Shown here piece by piece: positions 45,931 through 54,476 of a stretch of DNA of 64,000 bases. Where the stretch lies: NCBI GenBank assembly GCA_012103325.1, contig WLWY01000001.1, positions 248,001 through 312,000 of the forward strand, written 5' to 3'. The notes below the pieces were generated by a model. It worked only from the letters and a program-made list of their open reading frames with translations. It did not search any database and was not told the DNA's origin. The stretch comes from Alphaproteobacteria bacterium. GTDB lineage: Bacteria; Pseudomonadota; Alphaproteobacteria; UBA8366; GCA-2717185. Each line of letters begins with the position of its first letter. The stretch's first letter is position 1. A program made the position numbers and the translations under genes.

Positions 45931-47063
45931 TACGACGCCTCCTTCGCGGCGGCGACCGCCGCCTTCACCGCATCGTCCATCAGATCGTAAGGCTCCATGC
46001 CGAGCCGGTCGCGCACCAGGGCAACAGCTTCTTCTTCATTGGTGCCGTGGATCGTGAAGAACACCGGCAGAGTCGGCTTCAATTCCGCCCAGGCGTTGAC
46101 GATGCCCTCCGTCATCACGTCGGTGCGCGCGAACGCCCCACAGAAATTGACCAACAGGCACTTCACGTTCGGGTTCGACAACACCAGCTCCAGCGCCGGC
46201 TTGCCCAGCGTATAAGCCTCGCCGCCGATCTCCAGGAAATTAGAGGGTTCGCCGCCGTAATGGCGGATCACATCCATCGTCGTCATGGTCAGGCCCGCCC
46301 CGTTCGCCAGCACGCCGACATCGCCATCGAGTTCGATGTAGCGCAGGCCCAGGTCCTGGCCGCGCGTTTCCAGCTCCGTCAGCTTCTCCGGCGCACCCGT
46401 CGCGGCCAATTCCTGACGCCGATTGGCCCCGGAATCTTCCAGCGAAAACTTGCAATCCAGCGCCACGACATCGCCCGCGCCGGTCACGATCAGCGGATTG
46501 ATTTCGACTAGATCGGCGTCGTTGCCGACATAAACGCTGTAGAGCCGTTCCAGGGCCGACGCGACCTGGAATACGCGATCGCCAAGATCCAGCGATTCCA
46601 ACGCGCTTTGAATCGCCGCCCGGTCGGTTCCGTTTCGGATATCGATCGGCAAGCGGACGATTTTGTCCGGGTCCGCGTCGGCAACTTCTTCGATATCCAT
46701 ACCGCCCTCGGTCGAGAACAGCATTAGCGGCCCTTTCGACGCCGCGTCCGTCAGGACACAGGCATAGTACTCCGCCGCGATGTCCGCCTGCGCTTCGACC
46801 AGCACCTGCGCAACCGTATTCCCCGCAATGTCCATGCCGAGGATGTCCGACGCCGCCTGCTCGGCTTCGGCCGGAGTCGCAGCGAGCTTGATGCCGCCCG
46901 CCTTGCCACGCTTGCCCGTCGGCACCTGCGCCTTGACGACGCACGGGCCGATATCCGCTGCGGCAGCGGCGGCATCCGCCGGCGTGGCCGCAAGCTTGCT
47001 TTTCGGCACGGCAATACCGGCCGCGGCGAGTAGGGGTTTCGCCGCGTGTTCCTCGAAATTCAT
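45930..47063 (-). CDS. ADP-forming acyl-CoA synthetase beta subunit (SucC-like)
   Basis: 377 residues. ATP-grasp N-half: VVKAQVPTGKRGKAGGIKLA (nucleotide lysine), VEINPLIV, DCKFSLEDSG; ligase half: VGVLANGAGLTMTTMDVI, NFLEIGG and FCGAFARTDVM. Same length as SucC but diverged in the GAGLxMxTxD and grasp loops. It catalyses acyl-CoA + ADP + Pi to acid + ATP + CoA reversibly with the alpha subunit. Four bases separate it from the aldehyde dehydrogenase gene upstream. Confidence 0.85.
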   Translation of the reverse strand: MNFEEHAAKPLLAAAGIAVPKSKLAATPADAAAAAADIGPCVVKAQVPTGKRGKAGGIKLAATPAEAEQAASDILGMDIAGNTVAQVLVEAQADIAAEYYACVLTDAASKGPLMLFSTEGGMDIEEVADADPDKIVRLPIDIRNGTDRAAIQSALESLDLGDRVFQVASALERLYSVYVGNDADLVEINPLIVTGAGDVVALDCKFSLEDSGANRRQELAATGAPEKLTELETRGQDLGLRYIELDGDVGVLANGAGLTMTTMDVIRHYGGEPSNFLEIGGEAYTLGKPALELVLSNPNVKCLLVNFCGAFARTDVMTEGIVNAWAELKPTLPVFFTIHGTNEEEAVALVRDRLGMEPYDLMDDAVKAAVAAAKEAS

Positions 47064-47067
47064 GACC

Positions 47068-48498
47068 CTACTTTCCGTATTTCTGCCAATGACCGCCGAA
47101 CAGCGCGTCTTCGCTCGGCTTGTCCTCGGGAATCTCGGTGACGAGGTGGGTGATATTGACGAAATGCCGCCAATTCAAATTCTCCGAAATCGAGTTTCCG
47201 GCCCAGGTGCCACAGCCCATCGACAAGGTGAATTCCAAGCCGTTGGTGAACGACCCACCATTGCCGAAAGTGTGCGCCTGATTAACCAGCACCCGCACCA
47301 CCTTGAGGTCTTCCGCCAGCTCGCGGTAGTGCGCCGGGTCGGCGGTATGGATGCCGACCGAATGGCCAGCACCCTGATAGTCCATCACGTCCTGGACCTG
47401 CCGCTTGGCCGCCGCAAAGTCTGCCGCGCGGTAGATGGTCAACGCCAGGGACAGCTTCTCGCCCGAGAACGGCTTGTCCGGCCCAGCACCCGTATCCTCG
47501 ACCATGAAGAACTTGGCCGATTTCGCCGCCTCCGGCAGACCGCACGCCTCGGCGAAAATCGCCGGGTCCTTGGCAATGATATGCCGGTTGAGCTTGCCGT
47601 TCTTCCACAGCGTGTCTTTTACCGACCGCACTTCTTCCGGCGAGCAGAGATAGCCGCCCGCCGCTTCCAACGCCTTGATCGCATCGTCATAGACCGCGTC
47701 GACGATGGTCACGGAATTCTCCGACGAGCAGGATGTCGCGTTATCGAAAATCTTCGAGGCGCAAATCTTCTCCGCCGCATCCGTGAGGTCGGCGCTCGCA
47801 TCGATGATCACCGGCACGTTGCCCGCGCCGACGCCGATGGCCGGCGTGCCGCTGGAATAGGCCGAGCGGACGTTGTTCTGGCTGCCGGTCACGACGACCA
47901 GATCGACCGCCTTCATCAGCGCCTGGGTCAGCTCCTTGGTCACCGGGCTGGGCAGGATCTGCACCAGATCTTCCGGCGCGCCGACCTTCGTCAGTTCCGC
48001 GCGCATCAATTCGACCGTCATGTTGGTCGTGTTCCAGCCTGACGGCGACGGCGCGATGATCACCGCATTGCCGCCCTTGACCGCCATCATCGCCTTATTC
48101 ACCGGCGTCGCGGCCGGGTTGGTCGAGGGCGTCACCGCACCGACGACGCCGACCGGCTTGGCGTATTTGATCAGCCCCTTCTCGGGAATTTCCTCGATCA
48201 CACCGACGGTCTTGACTCGCATCAGGTCGCGCAGCGCGCCGAAGGTCTTGCGGGTATTCTTGATGACCTTGTCCGGCACGTTGCCGAGGCCGGTATCCTC
48301 GACCGCCAGGACCGCCAGCCGTTCCGCATTCTCCGGCTTGTAGATCGACCAAGCCAGCGCCGTCACCGCTTCGTCGATGCGCGCCTGATCGGCATCGGCA
48401 AACGTCGCCATCGCACCCCGCGCCCGGCCCATCAGCCCATCCAGCACCGCACCCACATCCATCACATCCGGCGCCTGCGCCGCCGCAACCTGGCTCAT
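47068..48498 (-). CDS. CoA-acylating aldehyde dehydrogenase, sulfoacetaldehyde dehydrogenase (SauS)-like
   Basis: 476 residues from the ATG at 48498, preceded by GGGAGAG; a longer frame to 48564 lacks this. Substrate/NAD region VGAVTPSTNPAATPVNKAMMAVKGGNAVIIAPSPSG, NVPVIID and the catalytic cysteine in DNATSCSSENSV. The class oxidises an aldehyde to acyl-CoA with NAD(P) and CoA, as EutE and SauS do. The PSTNPAAT/PSPSG text resembles SauS-type sulfoacetaldehyde dehydrogenases. Together with the downstream ADP-forming ligase it could yield the acid and ATP, or run in reverse from sulfoacetate to sulfoacetaldehyde. The substrate assignment is inferred. Confidence 0.78.
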   Translation of the reverse strand: MSQVAAAQAPDVMDVGAVLDGLMGRARGAMATFADADQARIDEAVTALAWSIYKPENAERLAVLAVEDTGLGNVPDKVIKNTRKTFGALRDLMRVKTVGVIEEIPEKGLIKYAKPVGVVGAVTPSTNPAATPVNKAMMAVKGGNAVIIAPSPSGWNTTNMTVELMRAELTKVGAPEDLVQILPSPVTKELTQALMKAVDLVVVTGSQNNVRSAYSSGTPAIGVGAGNVPVIIDASADLTDAAEKICASKIFDNATSCSSENSVTIVDAVYDDAIKALEAAGGYLCSPEEVRSVKDTLWKNGKLNRHIIAKDPAIFAEACGLPEAAKSAKFFMVEDTGAGPDKPFSGEKLSLALTIYRAADFAAAKRQVQDVMDYQGAGHSVGIHTADPAHYRELAEDLKVVRVLVNQAHTFGNGGSFTNGLEFTLSMGCGTWAGNSISENLNWRHFVNITHLVTEIPEDKPSEDALFGGHWQKYGK

Positions 48499-48576
48499 CT
48501 GGTCTCTCCCGCTGATTTCCGCGATTCGATGCGCAATGCACACCGAAGCTTCAACTTGAATCAATTAAATGAAACG

Positions 48577-48596
48577 TTGCGTTCCATTTTCCGCAA
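48577..48596. promoter_or_regulatory. Inverted repeat upstream of the SauS-like operon
   Basis: TTGCG-TTCCATTTTC-CGCAA, ~80-100 bases upstream of the SauS-like start and within the shared region with the divergent nuclease-like gene. It may be an operator for a local regulator. No regulator gene is adjacent. Confidence 0.3.
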
Positions 48597-48714
48597 TTTT
48601 GCACGTCTGTCAATCTGCAAACGGCGCAATTGCATCTGTTTTCTGCCGATTTTGCCTACAGTAAAAGATCATGAAGTAAGGCATACTGCCATAAATTATG
48701 TGGATTTGGTCTCA

Positions 48715-49146
48715 ATGAAACCCATCGCCACGTTTTTGATCCTTCTCCTCCCCACCCTCGCGCTGGCCGCCGATATTACTGGCAAGGCGGACATCGTCGA
48801 TGGCGGGACGATCGAGATCGCCGGACAGCGCATCCTCCTCGACGGCATCGACGCGCCCAAATTCGGGGAAACTTGCGGCGCGGGAGGCACGCCGTGGCGC
48901 TGCGGGCAGGAGGCAGCGTTCGCGCTGGCCGATGCGGTCGGGCGGACCTGGGTGGAGTGCGATGTGCGGGATGCCGGCACGCTGAAGCTGGCCATCGCGG
49001 TATGCAGGGTCGGCGGGCCGAAGGGGCGGGATTTGGGCGCCTGGATGGTGACGGAAGGCTGGGCGCGCGCGCAACGCGGTACCGCCTACGTCGCCCTCGA
49101 AACAGCGGCGAAAGCGGCGAGGAAAGGTCTGTGGCGTTCCCGTTGA
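48715..49146 (+). CDS. Secreted thermonuclease-fold protein (SNase-like) B, degenerate active site
   Basis: 143 residues from the ATG at 48715 with signal peptide MKPIATFLILLLPTLALA. Paralogue of 44369-45031: DIVDGGTIEIAGQRILLDGIDAPKFGETC. The position of SNase Asp21 is Gly, Glu43 is Lys (DAPK), and the Arg87-like residue is missing (GTLKLAIAVC), while two Cys pairs typical of this secreted subgroup remain. It lacks the C-terminal domain of its paralogue. It is probably not a nuclease; binding or a structural role is possible. No clear ribosome-binding site precedes the start. Confidence 0.75.
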   Translation: MKPIATFLILLLPTLALAADITGKADIVDGGTIEIAGQRILLDGIDAPKFGETCGAGGTPWRCGQEAAFALADAVGRTWVECDVRDAGTLKLAIAVCRVGGPKGRDLGAWMVTEGWARAQRGTAYVALETAAKAARKGLWRSR

Positions 49147-49608
49147 CTACGGTTTCTTGGGACGCCACCGCTCCAACCGCCGGGTTGCCGCCGCAATTGC
49201 CGCGGCGCTCATCTCCCGCGCCACTGCATCGCGACGGTTGGTGGCCCAGACGCTGTCTTGCCGGGCGGCGAGGCTGAGCCAGAGCCACGCGGTTTCGAGA
49301 TCGCGGGGTACGCCGAGACCGCTTGCGTAGTAGTCGCCGAGATTGAGCTGCCCCACCATGTCCCCCTGGTCCGCCGCGCGGCGGAACCACCGGGCGGCGG
49401 CAGCATAATCCCGGGGCACCCCGGCGCCTTGAGCGTACAGGCCGGCGAGCGCGGTTTGTGCTGCCGAATCGCCCTGTTCCGCGAGCGGCAACCATGCCGT
49501 CCGCGCCGCGGCGTAGTCGCCGGCGTCATAGGCCGCGAGCCCCTCGCCGAAATCCGCCCGGGCCGGCAGCGCGGCTAAAAGCAGCACAAGGATTGCGTAT
49601 CGCCACAT
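49147..49608 (-). CDS. Secreted Sel1-like repeat (TPR) protein
   Basis: 153 residues with signal peptide MWRYAILVLLLAALPARA. Two to three Sel1-like repeats: GDYAAARTAWLPLAEQGDSAAQTALAGLYAQGAGVPRDYAAAARWFRRAADQGD and QLNLGDYYASGLGVPRDLETAWLWLSLAARQ. Sel1 repeats scaffold protein interactions in the periplasm. Its stop is directly adjacent to the stop of the converging nuclease-like gene (49146/49147). Confidence 0.85.
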   Translation of the reverse strand: MWRYAILVLLLAALPARADFGEGLAAYDAGDYAAARTAWLPLAEQGDSAAQTALAGLYAQGAGVPRDYAAAARWFRRAADQGDMVGQLNLGDYYASGLGVPRDLETAWLWLSLAARQDSVWATNRRDAVAREMSAAAIAAATRRLERWRPKKP

Positions 49609-49842
49609 CTCGGAGCCTTTCGAATTCCGTATCCAATGTAGCAGCGGAACGACGGACGGCTCGCGCGTTTCACCTTCTCTTGAAGATCGCGTGGCATTCC
49701 TTTAAGCCCTAATACCAAGGAGCGATGATAGTGACTGCGCACGCCGCCGCACCGCAGAGATAGAGGATTTTTTCATCATTTCCGCGTTCTGTTTGCCGGT
49801 TCCCCTCCCGTCCGACTGCTGGATTCACAAAAAGGCACCGTA

Positions 49843-51948
49843 ATGGCCGTTCATAATGTTTGCCTCGTCGGCGCCGGAAACATCGCCAACACCCATGCCG
49901 CTGCCCTGTCGGCGATGAGTTCCGTGCGGGTCAGCGCGGTCGTCGATCCGAACCTGGACTTGGCGACGGCCATGGCGCAATCGTTCGGCGGGGCAAAGGC
50001 GTTCGGCAGCCTGGAGGACGCGCTGGCGGCGCGCGATTTCGACCGGGCGCATATTCTGGTGCCGCCGCCGCTGCACGACTCTATCGCCACGACCCTGTTA
50101 GACGCCGGCGTGTCCGTCCTGTGCGAAAAGCCGCTGACGGAGAGCTTCGAATCGTCGCAGAAGCTCATCGCCCTGGCAGCCGAGAAGAACGCCATCCTCG
50201 GCACCAACCAGAACTTTCTGTTCAACCCCGCCTTCCGCGCCCTGCGCGAGCGGATCGACTCCAAGTCCGTCGGCCGTCTGCGACATGTGCATTGCGTCTA
50301 CAATATGCCGCTGCGGCAGCTGGCCGCGAAGCAGATGTCGCATTGGATGTTCGACAAGCCGCTCAACATCCTGCTGGAGCAGGCGGTGCACCCGCTGTCG
50401 CTGATTCGCGCGCTGATCGGCGAGGTATCGGATATTTCCACGCAGGCGCCGCCGCCACTCGAATTCTCGCCGGGACTGCAGCTCTACCGATCCTGCAACA
50501 TTGCGCTGCAAGGCACCGAAGCAGACGCGCAGGTCCATTTCGCGGTCGGCCGCGACTACCCGTTCTGGCAGGTGAGCGCGGTATGCGACGATGGGGTCGT
50601 CGTGGCCGATATCATTACCAACCGCACCCACACCCATGGCCGGACCCGGTTTCCAGAATTCGCCGACGCGTTCTTCACCGGCCGGTCGGCGGCGCGTGAG
50701 ATCGCATCGCAAAGCTGGGGCAACGCCGCGGACTATCTGCTGTCGCTGTTCCGGTTGAAAGACCGCAGCGATCCCTTCTATCGCAGCATGGCGGGCAGCA
50801 TCGCCGCCTTTCACGAGGCTGTGGACGCCGGCATTTCCCCAGAATCAGATGGCGCGTTCGGCGCGGACCTGGTGCGGCTGTGCGAGGAAATCGCCGCCTC
50901 CGCCTTTACCACACCGCCGGCCGCAGCGGTCCCGGTGACGCGTGAGCCCGCGGCCAAGAGCGACGTAGTGCTGCTCGGCGGCACCGGCTTCATCGGTGCT
51001 CACACCGTTCGGCATATCCTCGATTCCGGCCGCACCGTGACGGTTATGGCGCGCAACCTGAAGAACCTGGCCCCGGTCTTCTTCGTAGACGGTGTCAGCC
51101 TGCTGCGCGGCGACGTGACCAGCGAAGCGGACGTCAAGGCCGCTGTGAGCCGCGCACCGCTCGTGGTCAATCTGGCGCATGGCGGCGGCGGTGACAGTTG
51201 GGAAGCGATCGAACGCAGCATGGTCGGCAGCGCACGGCTCGTCGGGCAGGCCTGCCTCGACGCCAAGACGGAGCGGCTGATCCAAATCGGCTCCATCGCC
51301 GGGCTGTATCTCGGCGACGAGAGGGAGACGATCATCGGCGCGACACCGCCTGACCCGCAGCCCGACGAACGCGCCGATTACGCGCGCGGCAAGGCGGCGA
51401 GCGATCTCGCCCTGCTCGACATGCATCGCAAGGACGGTCTGCCCGTTTGCATTCTGCGGCCCGGCGTCGTCGTCGGCGACGGGACGAGCCCGTTTCATAG
51501 CGGCCTCGGCTTCTACAACACCGAACAGTTCTGCCTGGGCTGGAATGCGGGCGAGAATCCGCTGCCCTTCGTGCTAGCCGGTGACGTCGCCAGCGCCATC
51601 GTCGGCAGCCTGACGACGAAGGGTATCGAGGGCAAAAGCTACAACCTGGTCGGCGACGTCACCCTGTCGGCCCGCGCCTTTATCGCCGCACTGGCCGAAG
51701 CCTCCGGCCGGCCGCTGCAATTCTATCCGCAATCGGCCTACAAGCTGCAGGGCGTCGATATCGGCAAATGGCTGATCAAACGCGCGATCGGCCGCAAGGC
51801 GCCATTCCCCAGCCTGCGGGACACCAAGTCGCGCGGCCTGAACGCCCGGTTCGACTGCGCCGACGCCAAGGCGGACCTCAACTGGAAACCGGTCACGGAC
51901 CGCGCAACCTTCGTCGATCAGGCGATCCGCGTCGTCGTTCGGTCGTAA
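49843..51948 (+). CDS. Fusion of Gfo/Idh/MocA oxidoreductase and NAD-dependent epimerase/dehydratase
   Basis: 701 residues. N-terminal half (1-~350): Rossmann VCLVGAGNIANTHAAAL and the EKPL motif (CEKPLTESFES) of Gfo/Idh/MocA sugar oxidoreductases. C-terminal half (~365-701): a second Rossmann VVLLGGTGFIGAHTVRHIL and an extended-SDR layout with YARGKAASD (Tyr-x-x-x-Lys), LRPGVVVGDG and FVLAGDVASAIVGS. The two enzymes usually act in nucleotide-sugar or inositol metabolism. The fusion predicts sequential oxidation and epimerisation of one substrate. The glycosyltransferase gene 20 bases downstream supports a role in surface polysaccharide. No frameshift; one continuous frame. Confidence 0.85.
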   Translation: MAVHNVCLVGAGNIANTHAAALSAMSSVRVSAVVDPNLDLATAMAQSFGGAKAFGSLEDALAARDFDRAHILVPPPLHDSIATTLLDAGVSVLCEKPLTESFESSQKLIALAAEKNAILGTNQNFLFNPAFRALRERIDSKSVGRLRHVHCVYNMPLRQLAAKQMSHWMFDKPLNILLEQAVHPLSLIRALIGEVSDISTQAPPPLEFSPGLQLYRSCNIALQGTEADAQVHFAVGRDYPFWQVSAVCDDGVVVADIITNRTHTHGRTRFPEFADAFFTGRSAAREIASQSWGNAADYLLSLFRLKDRSDPFYRSMAGSIAAFHEAVDAGISPESDGAFGADLVRLCEEIAASAFTTPPAAAVPVTREPAAKSDVVLLGGTGFIGAHTVRHILDSGRTVTVMARNLKNLAPVFFVDGVSLLRGDVTSEADVKAAVSRAPLVVNLAHGGGGDSWEAIERSMVGSARLVGQACLDAKTERLIQIGSIAGLYLGDERETIIGATPPDPQPDERADYARGKAASDLALLDMHRKDGLPVCILRPGVVVGDGTSPFHSGLGFYNTEQFCLGWNAGENPLPFVLAGDVASAIVGSLTTKGIEGKSYNLVGDVTLSARAFIAALAEASGRPLQFYPQSAYKLQGVDIGKWLIKRAIGRKAPFPSLRDTKSRGLNARFDCADAKADLNWKPVTDRATFVDQAIRVVVRS

Positions 51949-51968
51949 ATGGTTGGGCGAGCGGAACC

Positions 51969-53081
51969 ATGACAGCCGGCACCGCCCCGCCCCGCACGCT
52001 TCTCCACGTTTTTTCCACCCTCAATGTGGGCGGACCGCAGGTCCGGTTCGCAACGATTGCGAACAAACTCGGCGGCGGATTCCGGCATCTGCTGTTTGCG
52101 ATGGACCATGGCTACGAGGCGACCAAGCTGCTCGCACCGGATGCGCTCTGCGAAATCCATGACATCGCCTATCGGAAGGGCCGCGCGGCCCGCAGTTTCT
52201 TCACCTTCCGGCGCGCCCTCAACACTCTGCGGCCGGATGTTCTGGTGACGTATAATTGGGGCGCGATCGAATGGGCGCTGGCGAATTTCGGCCGCGCCTG
52301 CCCGCATATCCATATCGTCGACGGGTTCGGTCCGGAAGAAGCGGACCGGCAATTGCCGCGGCGGGTGCAGTTCCGCCGGCTGGTCCTGCGGCGAAACACG
52401 ACCGTGATGGTGCCGTCCCATACGCTGGAGGATATCGTCACCGGGGTCTGGCGGCTCGATCCCGCCGCCGTCACCTATATTCCCAACGGCATCGACTACG
52501 CGCGCTTTTCGATCCCACGCGACGAGGCGCTGGCCCGGCGCTACGGCATCGATCCGGACATGACGGTGATCGGCACCGTCGCGGCGTTGCGCCCGGAGAA
52601 GAACCTGGAGCGCTTGCTTCTGGCCTTCCGTGCGATGCCGGAGAGCGACAAGTTGCGGCTGATTATCGTCGGCGATGGGCCGGAGCGGGCGCCACTGGAA
52701 GCGAGCGCGGCGCAACACGGCCTTTCGGACCGTGTAATTTTTACCGGATACCAGTCCGACCCTGCCGCAATTTTAAGCCTGTTCGATATATTCACGTTGT
52801 CGTCGGATACGGAGCAAATGCCGATCAGCGTTCTGGAAGCGATGGCCGCCGGTCTTCCCATTGCGGGAGTGGATGTCGGCGATGTCCGGCATATCGTCGC
52901 GCCGGGCAACAAACCGCAAATCGTCGCACGGGATGCGGAGCGCCTCGGACAAGTGTTATCGGAATTCGCGGCAGACCCGGATCTGCGTCATCGCATCGGT
53001 GCGGAGAATCGCCAGCATGTCAAAGACGTGTACGACGAAGCGACCATGGTAAGCGCCTACGCGCAATTGTTCTCGATCTAG
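51969..53081 (+). CDS. Group 1 (GT4-like) glycosyltransferase
   Basis: 370 residues; the ATG at 51969 is chosen because the family N-terminus LLHVFSTLNVGGPQVRFATIANKL follows. C-terminal donor-binding domain: IPNGIDYARFS, GTVAALRPEKNLERLLLAF, RLIIVGDGPERAPLE, DRVIFTGYQSD, TLSSDTEQMPISVLEAMAAGLPI (the ExxE catalytic region). A retaining GT-B enzyme that adds a sugar to a polysaccharide or lipid-linked intermediate. Its last 4 bases overlap the converging fnr-type gene. Confidence 0.88.
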   Translation: MTAGTAPPRTLLHVFSTLNVGGPQVRFATIANKLGGGFRHLLFAMDHGYEATKLLAPDALCEIHDIAYRKGRAARSFFTFRRALNTLRPDVLVTYNWGAIEWALANFGRACPHIHIVDGFGPEEADRQLPRRVQFRRLVLRRNTTVMVPSHTLEDIVTGVWRLDPAAVTYIPNGIDYARFSIPRDEALARRYGIDPDMTVIGTVAALRPEKNLERLLLAFRAMPESDKLRLIIVGDGPERAPLEASAAQHGLSDRVIFTGYQSDPAAILSLFDIFTLSSDTEQMPISVLEAMAAGLPIAGVDVGDVRHIVAPGNKPQIVARDAERLGQVLSEFAADPDLRHRIGAENRQHVKDVYDEATMVSAYAQLFSI

Positions 53082-53815
53082 AAGCCTTCGGCGATCGTCT
53101 CCAGCGCCTCGATATCCGGCAGGGCGATATTGCCGCCCTCTTCAATGCGGATCGACTGATCGCGCTTCAACGACGAGAAGGTTCGGCTGACGGTTTCGGT
53201 CGTGAGCCCCAGATAGTCGGCGATATCCGACCGGCTCATCGGTAAGGCGACCGGCGTCAGCGCGCCGCCATTCACTTCCTGCCGACGCGACAGCGCCAGA
53301 AGAAACGAGACAACCTTTTCCTTGGCCGTCTTACGCCCCAGCAGGACCATTTGATCCTGCGCTTGCGCCAATTCGTTGGAGGCCAGGCCGAGCAGCCGCT
53401 TTTCGAGGTGCGGAAATTCGTCCAGCAAGCTTTCCAGTTTGCGGCGCGGAAACCGGCAGACCATGACAGGGTCGACCGCTTCGGCGCTGTAGGCGTAGCT
53501 TTCGTTCAGCGCGATGCCAAGGAAATCGCCGCTGCTCAGAAAACCGGTAATCTGACGCCGGCCGTCCGGCAGCAATTTGTAGAGACGGACCGTGCCCCCG
53601 GTGATGTTGAACAGAAACTCTGCCGGCTCCCCTTCATCGATGATCGGATCCTGTGCCGAAAACCGCATATTGTAGGCGATGGCGGCCATTTTCTGCAGCT
53701 CTGTCTCGTCCAAAACACCGCAAATCGACAGGTCACGGACTGAGCACGCCGCGCACGGGCTCAAACTCGGATCCGGATTTGATACCGGCGGTTGGTTAAA
53801 TTTAATGACAGCCAT
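53078..53815 (-). CDS. FNR-type Fe-S oxygen-sensing transcription regulator
   Basis: 245 residues from the ATG at 53815. Cysteines C21, C24, C32 (SPCAACSVRDLSICGVL) and C120 (DPVMVCRF) match the four 4Fe-4S ligands of E. coli FNR (C20, C23, C29, C122). Cyclic-nucleotide-like beta-roll, dimer helix, then HTH with MSRSDIADYLGLTTETVSRTF, the E-x-x-S-R recognition helix specific for TTGAT-N4-ATCAA-type sites. It would respond to oxygen loss and alter respiratory genes. Longer upstream frame (to 53902) lacks support. A palindrome at 53922-53935 lies in its promoter region. Confidence 0.92.
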   Translation of the reverse strand: MAVIKFNQPPVSNPDPSLSPCAACSVRDLSICGVLDETELQKMAAIAYNMRFSAQDPIIDEGEPAEFLFNITGGTVRLYKLLPDGRRQITGFLSSGDFLGIALNESYAYSAEAVDPVMVCRFPRRKLESLLDEFPHLEKRLLGLASNELAQAQDQMVLLGRKTAKEKVVSFLLALSRRQEVNGGALTPVALPMSRSDIADYLGLTTETVSRTFSSLKRDQSIRIEEGGNIALPDIEALETIAEGF

Positions 53816-53921
53816 AATGCATACCCAATGCGTTCGCCTCTGCCGCAACCAACTGTAATACGTTAGGTTTCCAATTGCACGAGCGCATTTTGACGCGTCC
53901 ACGGAATCGCATTTGGCGGCA

Positions 53922-53935
53922 ATGACCTATGTCAT
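53922..53935. promoter_or_regulatory. CRP/FNR-like palindrome
   Basis: ATGAC-CTAT-GTCAT, a perfect inverted repeat with 4-base spacing like FNR/CRP-family operators (TTGAT-N4-ATCAA), ~110 bases upstream of the FNR-type gene and ~55 bases upstream of the GNAT-like gene. It could mediate autoregulation or control of the downstream gene. Confidence 0.4.
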
Positions 53936-53985
53936 TTGGCGCAGCGCGGTGGGGCGGTAGCCTCTATATCTCTCAGGAAGCCGGA

Positions 53986-54468
53986 ATGCCGATGCCGCGC
54001 GATTATCATATAAGGCCGCTCTCGCCAGAAAACGCCGCCCGCGCCTATCCTCTGATCCAAGCCGCGCGGCCCGACGTTTCGCTGGACGCGTGGATCGAAT
54101 ATGCCGAGAGGATCAACCACCCGGATCCCGAGTTGACGAAAGCAGCCGGAATCGTCGCCGCGGAAAGCAAACGCGGTTACATCCACGGCCTGTTCAGCTA
54201 CTCTGTGCGGATCGTGCTGAACCATAACGCTGTGCTTACGGTTGAAAACTTTATCGCGCTGGATATGGGCGACCGCGCCGCGGCCATCAAAACCCTAATC
54301 GATGTCATGGAGCGACTGGCGCGAAATCTGGATTGTTCCGCCATTCACACGCACATTCCCGACGACTGGGTTACATCCACGCCTAGCGGCGGCGTACTGA
54401 ATCATCTGCGCGACGCCGGACACAACGTGGAATTCGTGAAATTCTGCAAGACGATCAGCGCGAATTAG
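53986..54468 (+). CDS. GNAT-like N-acetyltransferase-fold protein
   Basis: 160 residues from the ATG at 53986, preceded by AGGAAG; an earlier ATG at 53929 lies within the palindrome and lacks a binding site. A beta-sheet core pattern is visible: YHIRPLSPENAARAYPLIQ, GYIHGLFSYSV, LTVENFIALDMGDRAAAIKTLIDVMERLARNLDCSAIHTHIP. This resembles a weakly conserved GNAT fold, but the classical R/Q-x-x-G-x-G/A acetyl-CoA loop is not clear. Eight bases separate it from the permease gene. Function unknown. Confidence 0.55.
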   Translation: MPMPRDYHIRPLSPENAARAYPLIQAARPDVSLDAWIEYAERINHPDPELTKAAGIVAAESKRGYIHGLFSYSVRIVLNHNAVLTVENFIALDMGDRAAAIKTLIDVMERLARNLDCSAIHTHIPDDWVTSTPSGGVLNHLRDAGHNVEFVKFCKTISAN

Positions 54469-54476
54469 CGAAAGAC

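Noticed and set aside
45061..47063. Housekeeping succinyl-CoA synthetase sucCD
   Set aside because: Not with TCA genes; coupled instead to a CoA-acylating aldehyde dehydrogenase, and sequence diverged. Cannot be fully excluded.
46780..48042. 420-codon plus-strand frame over the SucC-like and SauS-like genes
   Set aside because: Crosses two real genes on the opposite strand; composition is shadow-like.
49619..49842. Sigma-54 promoter before the Gfo-epimerase fusion (TGGCATTCCTTTAAG)
   Set aside because: Lacks the GC at -12; spacing does not fit.
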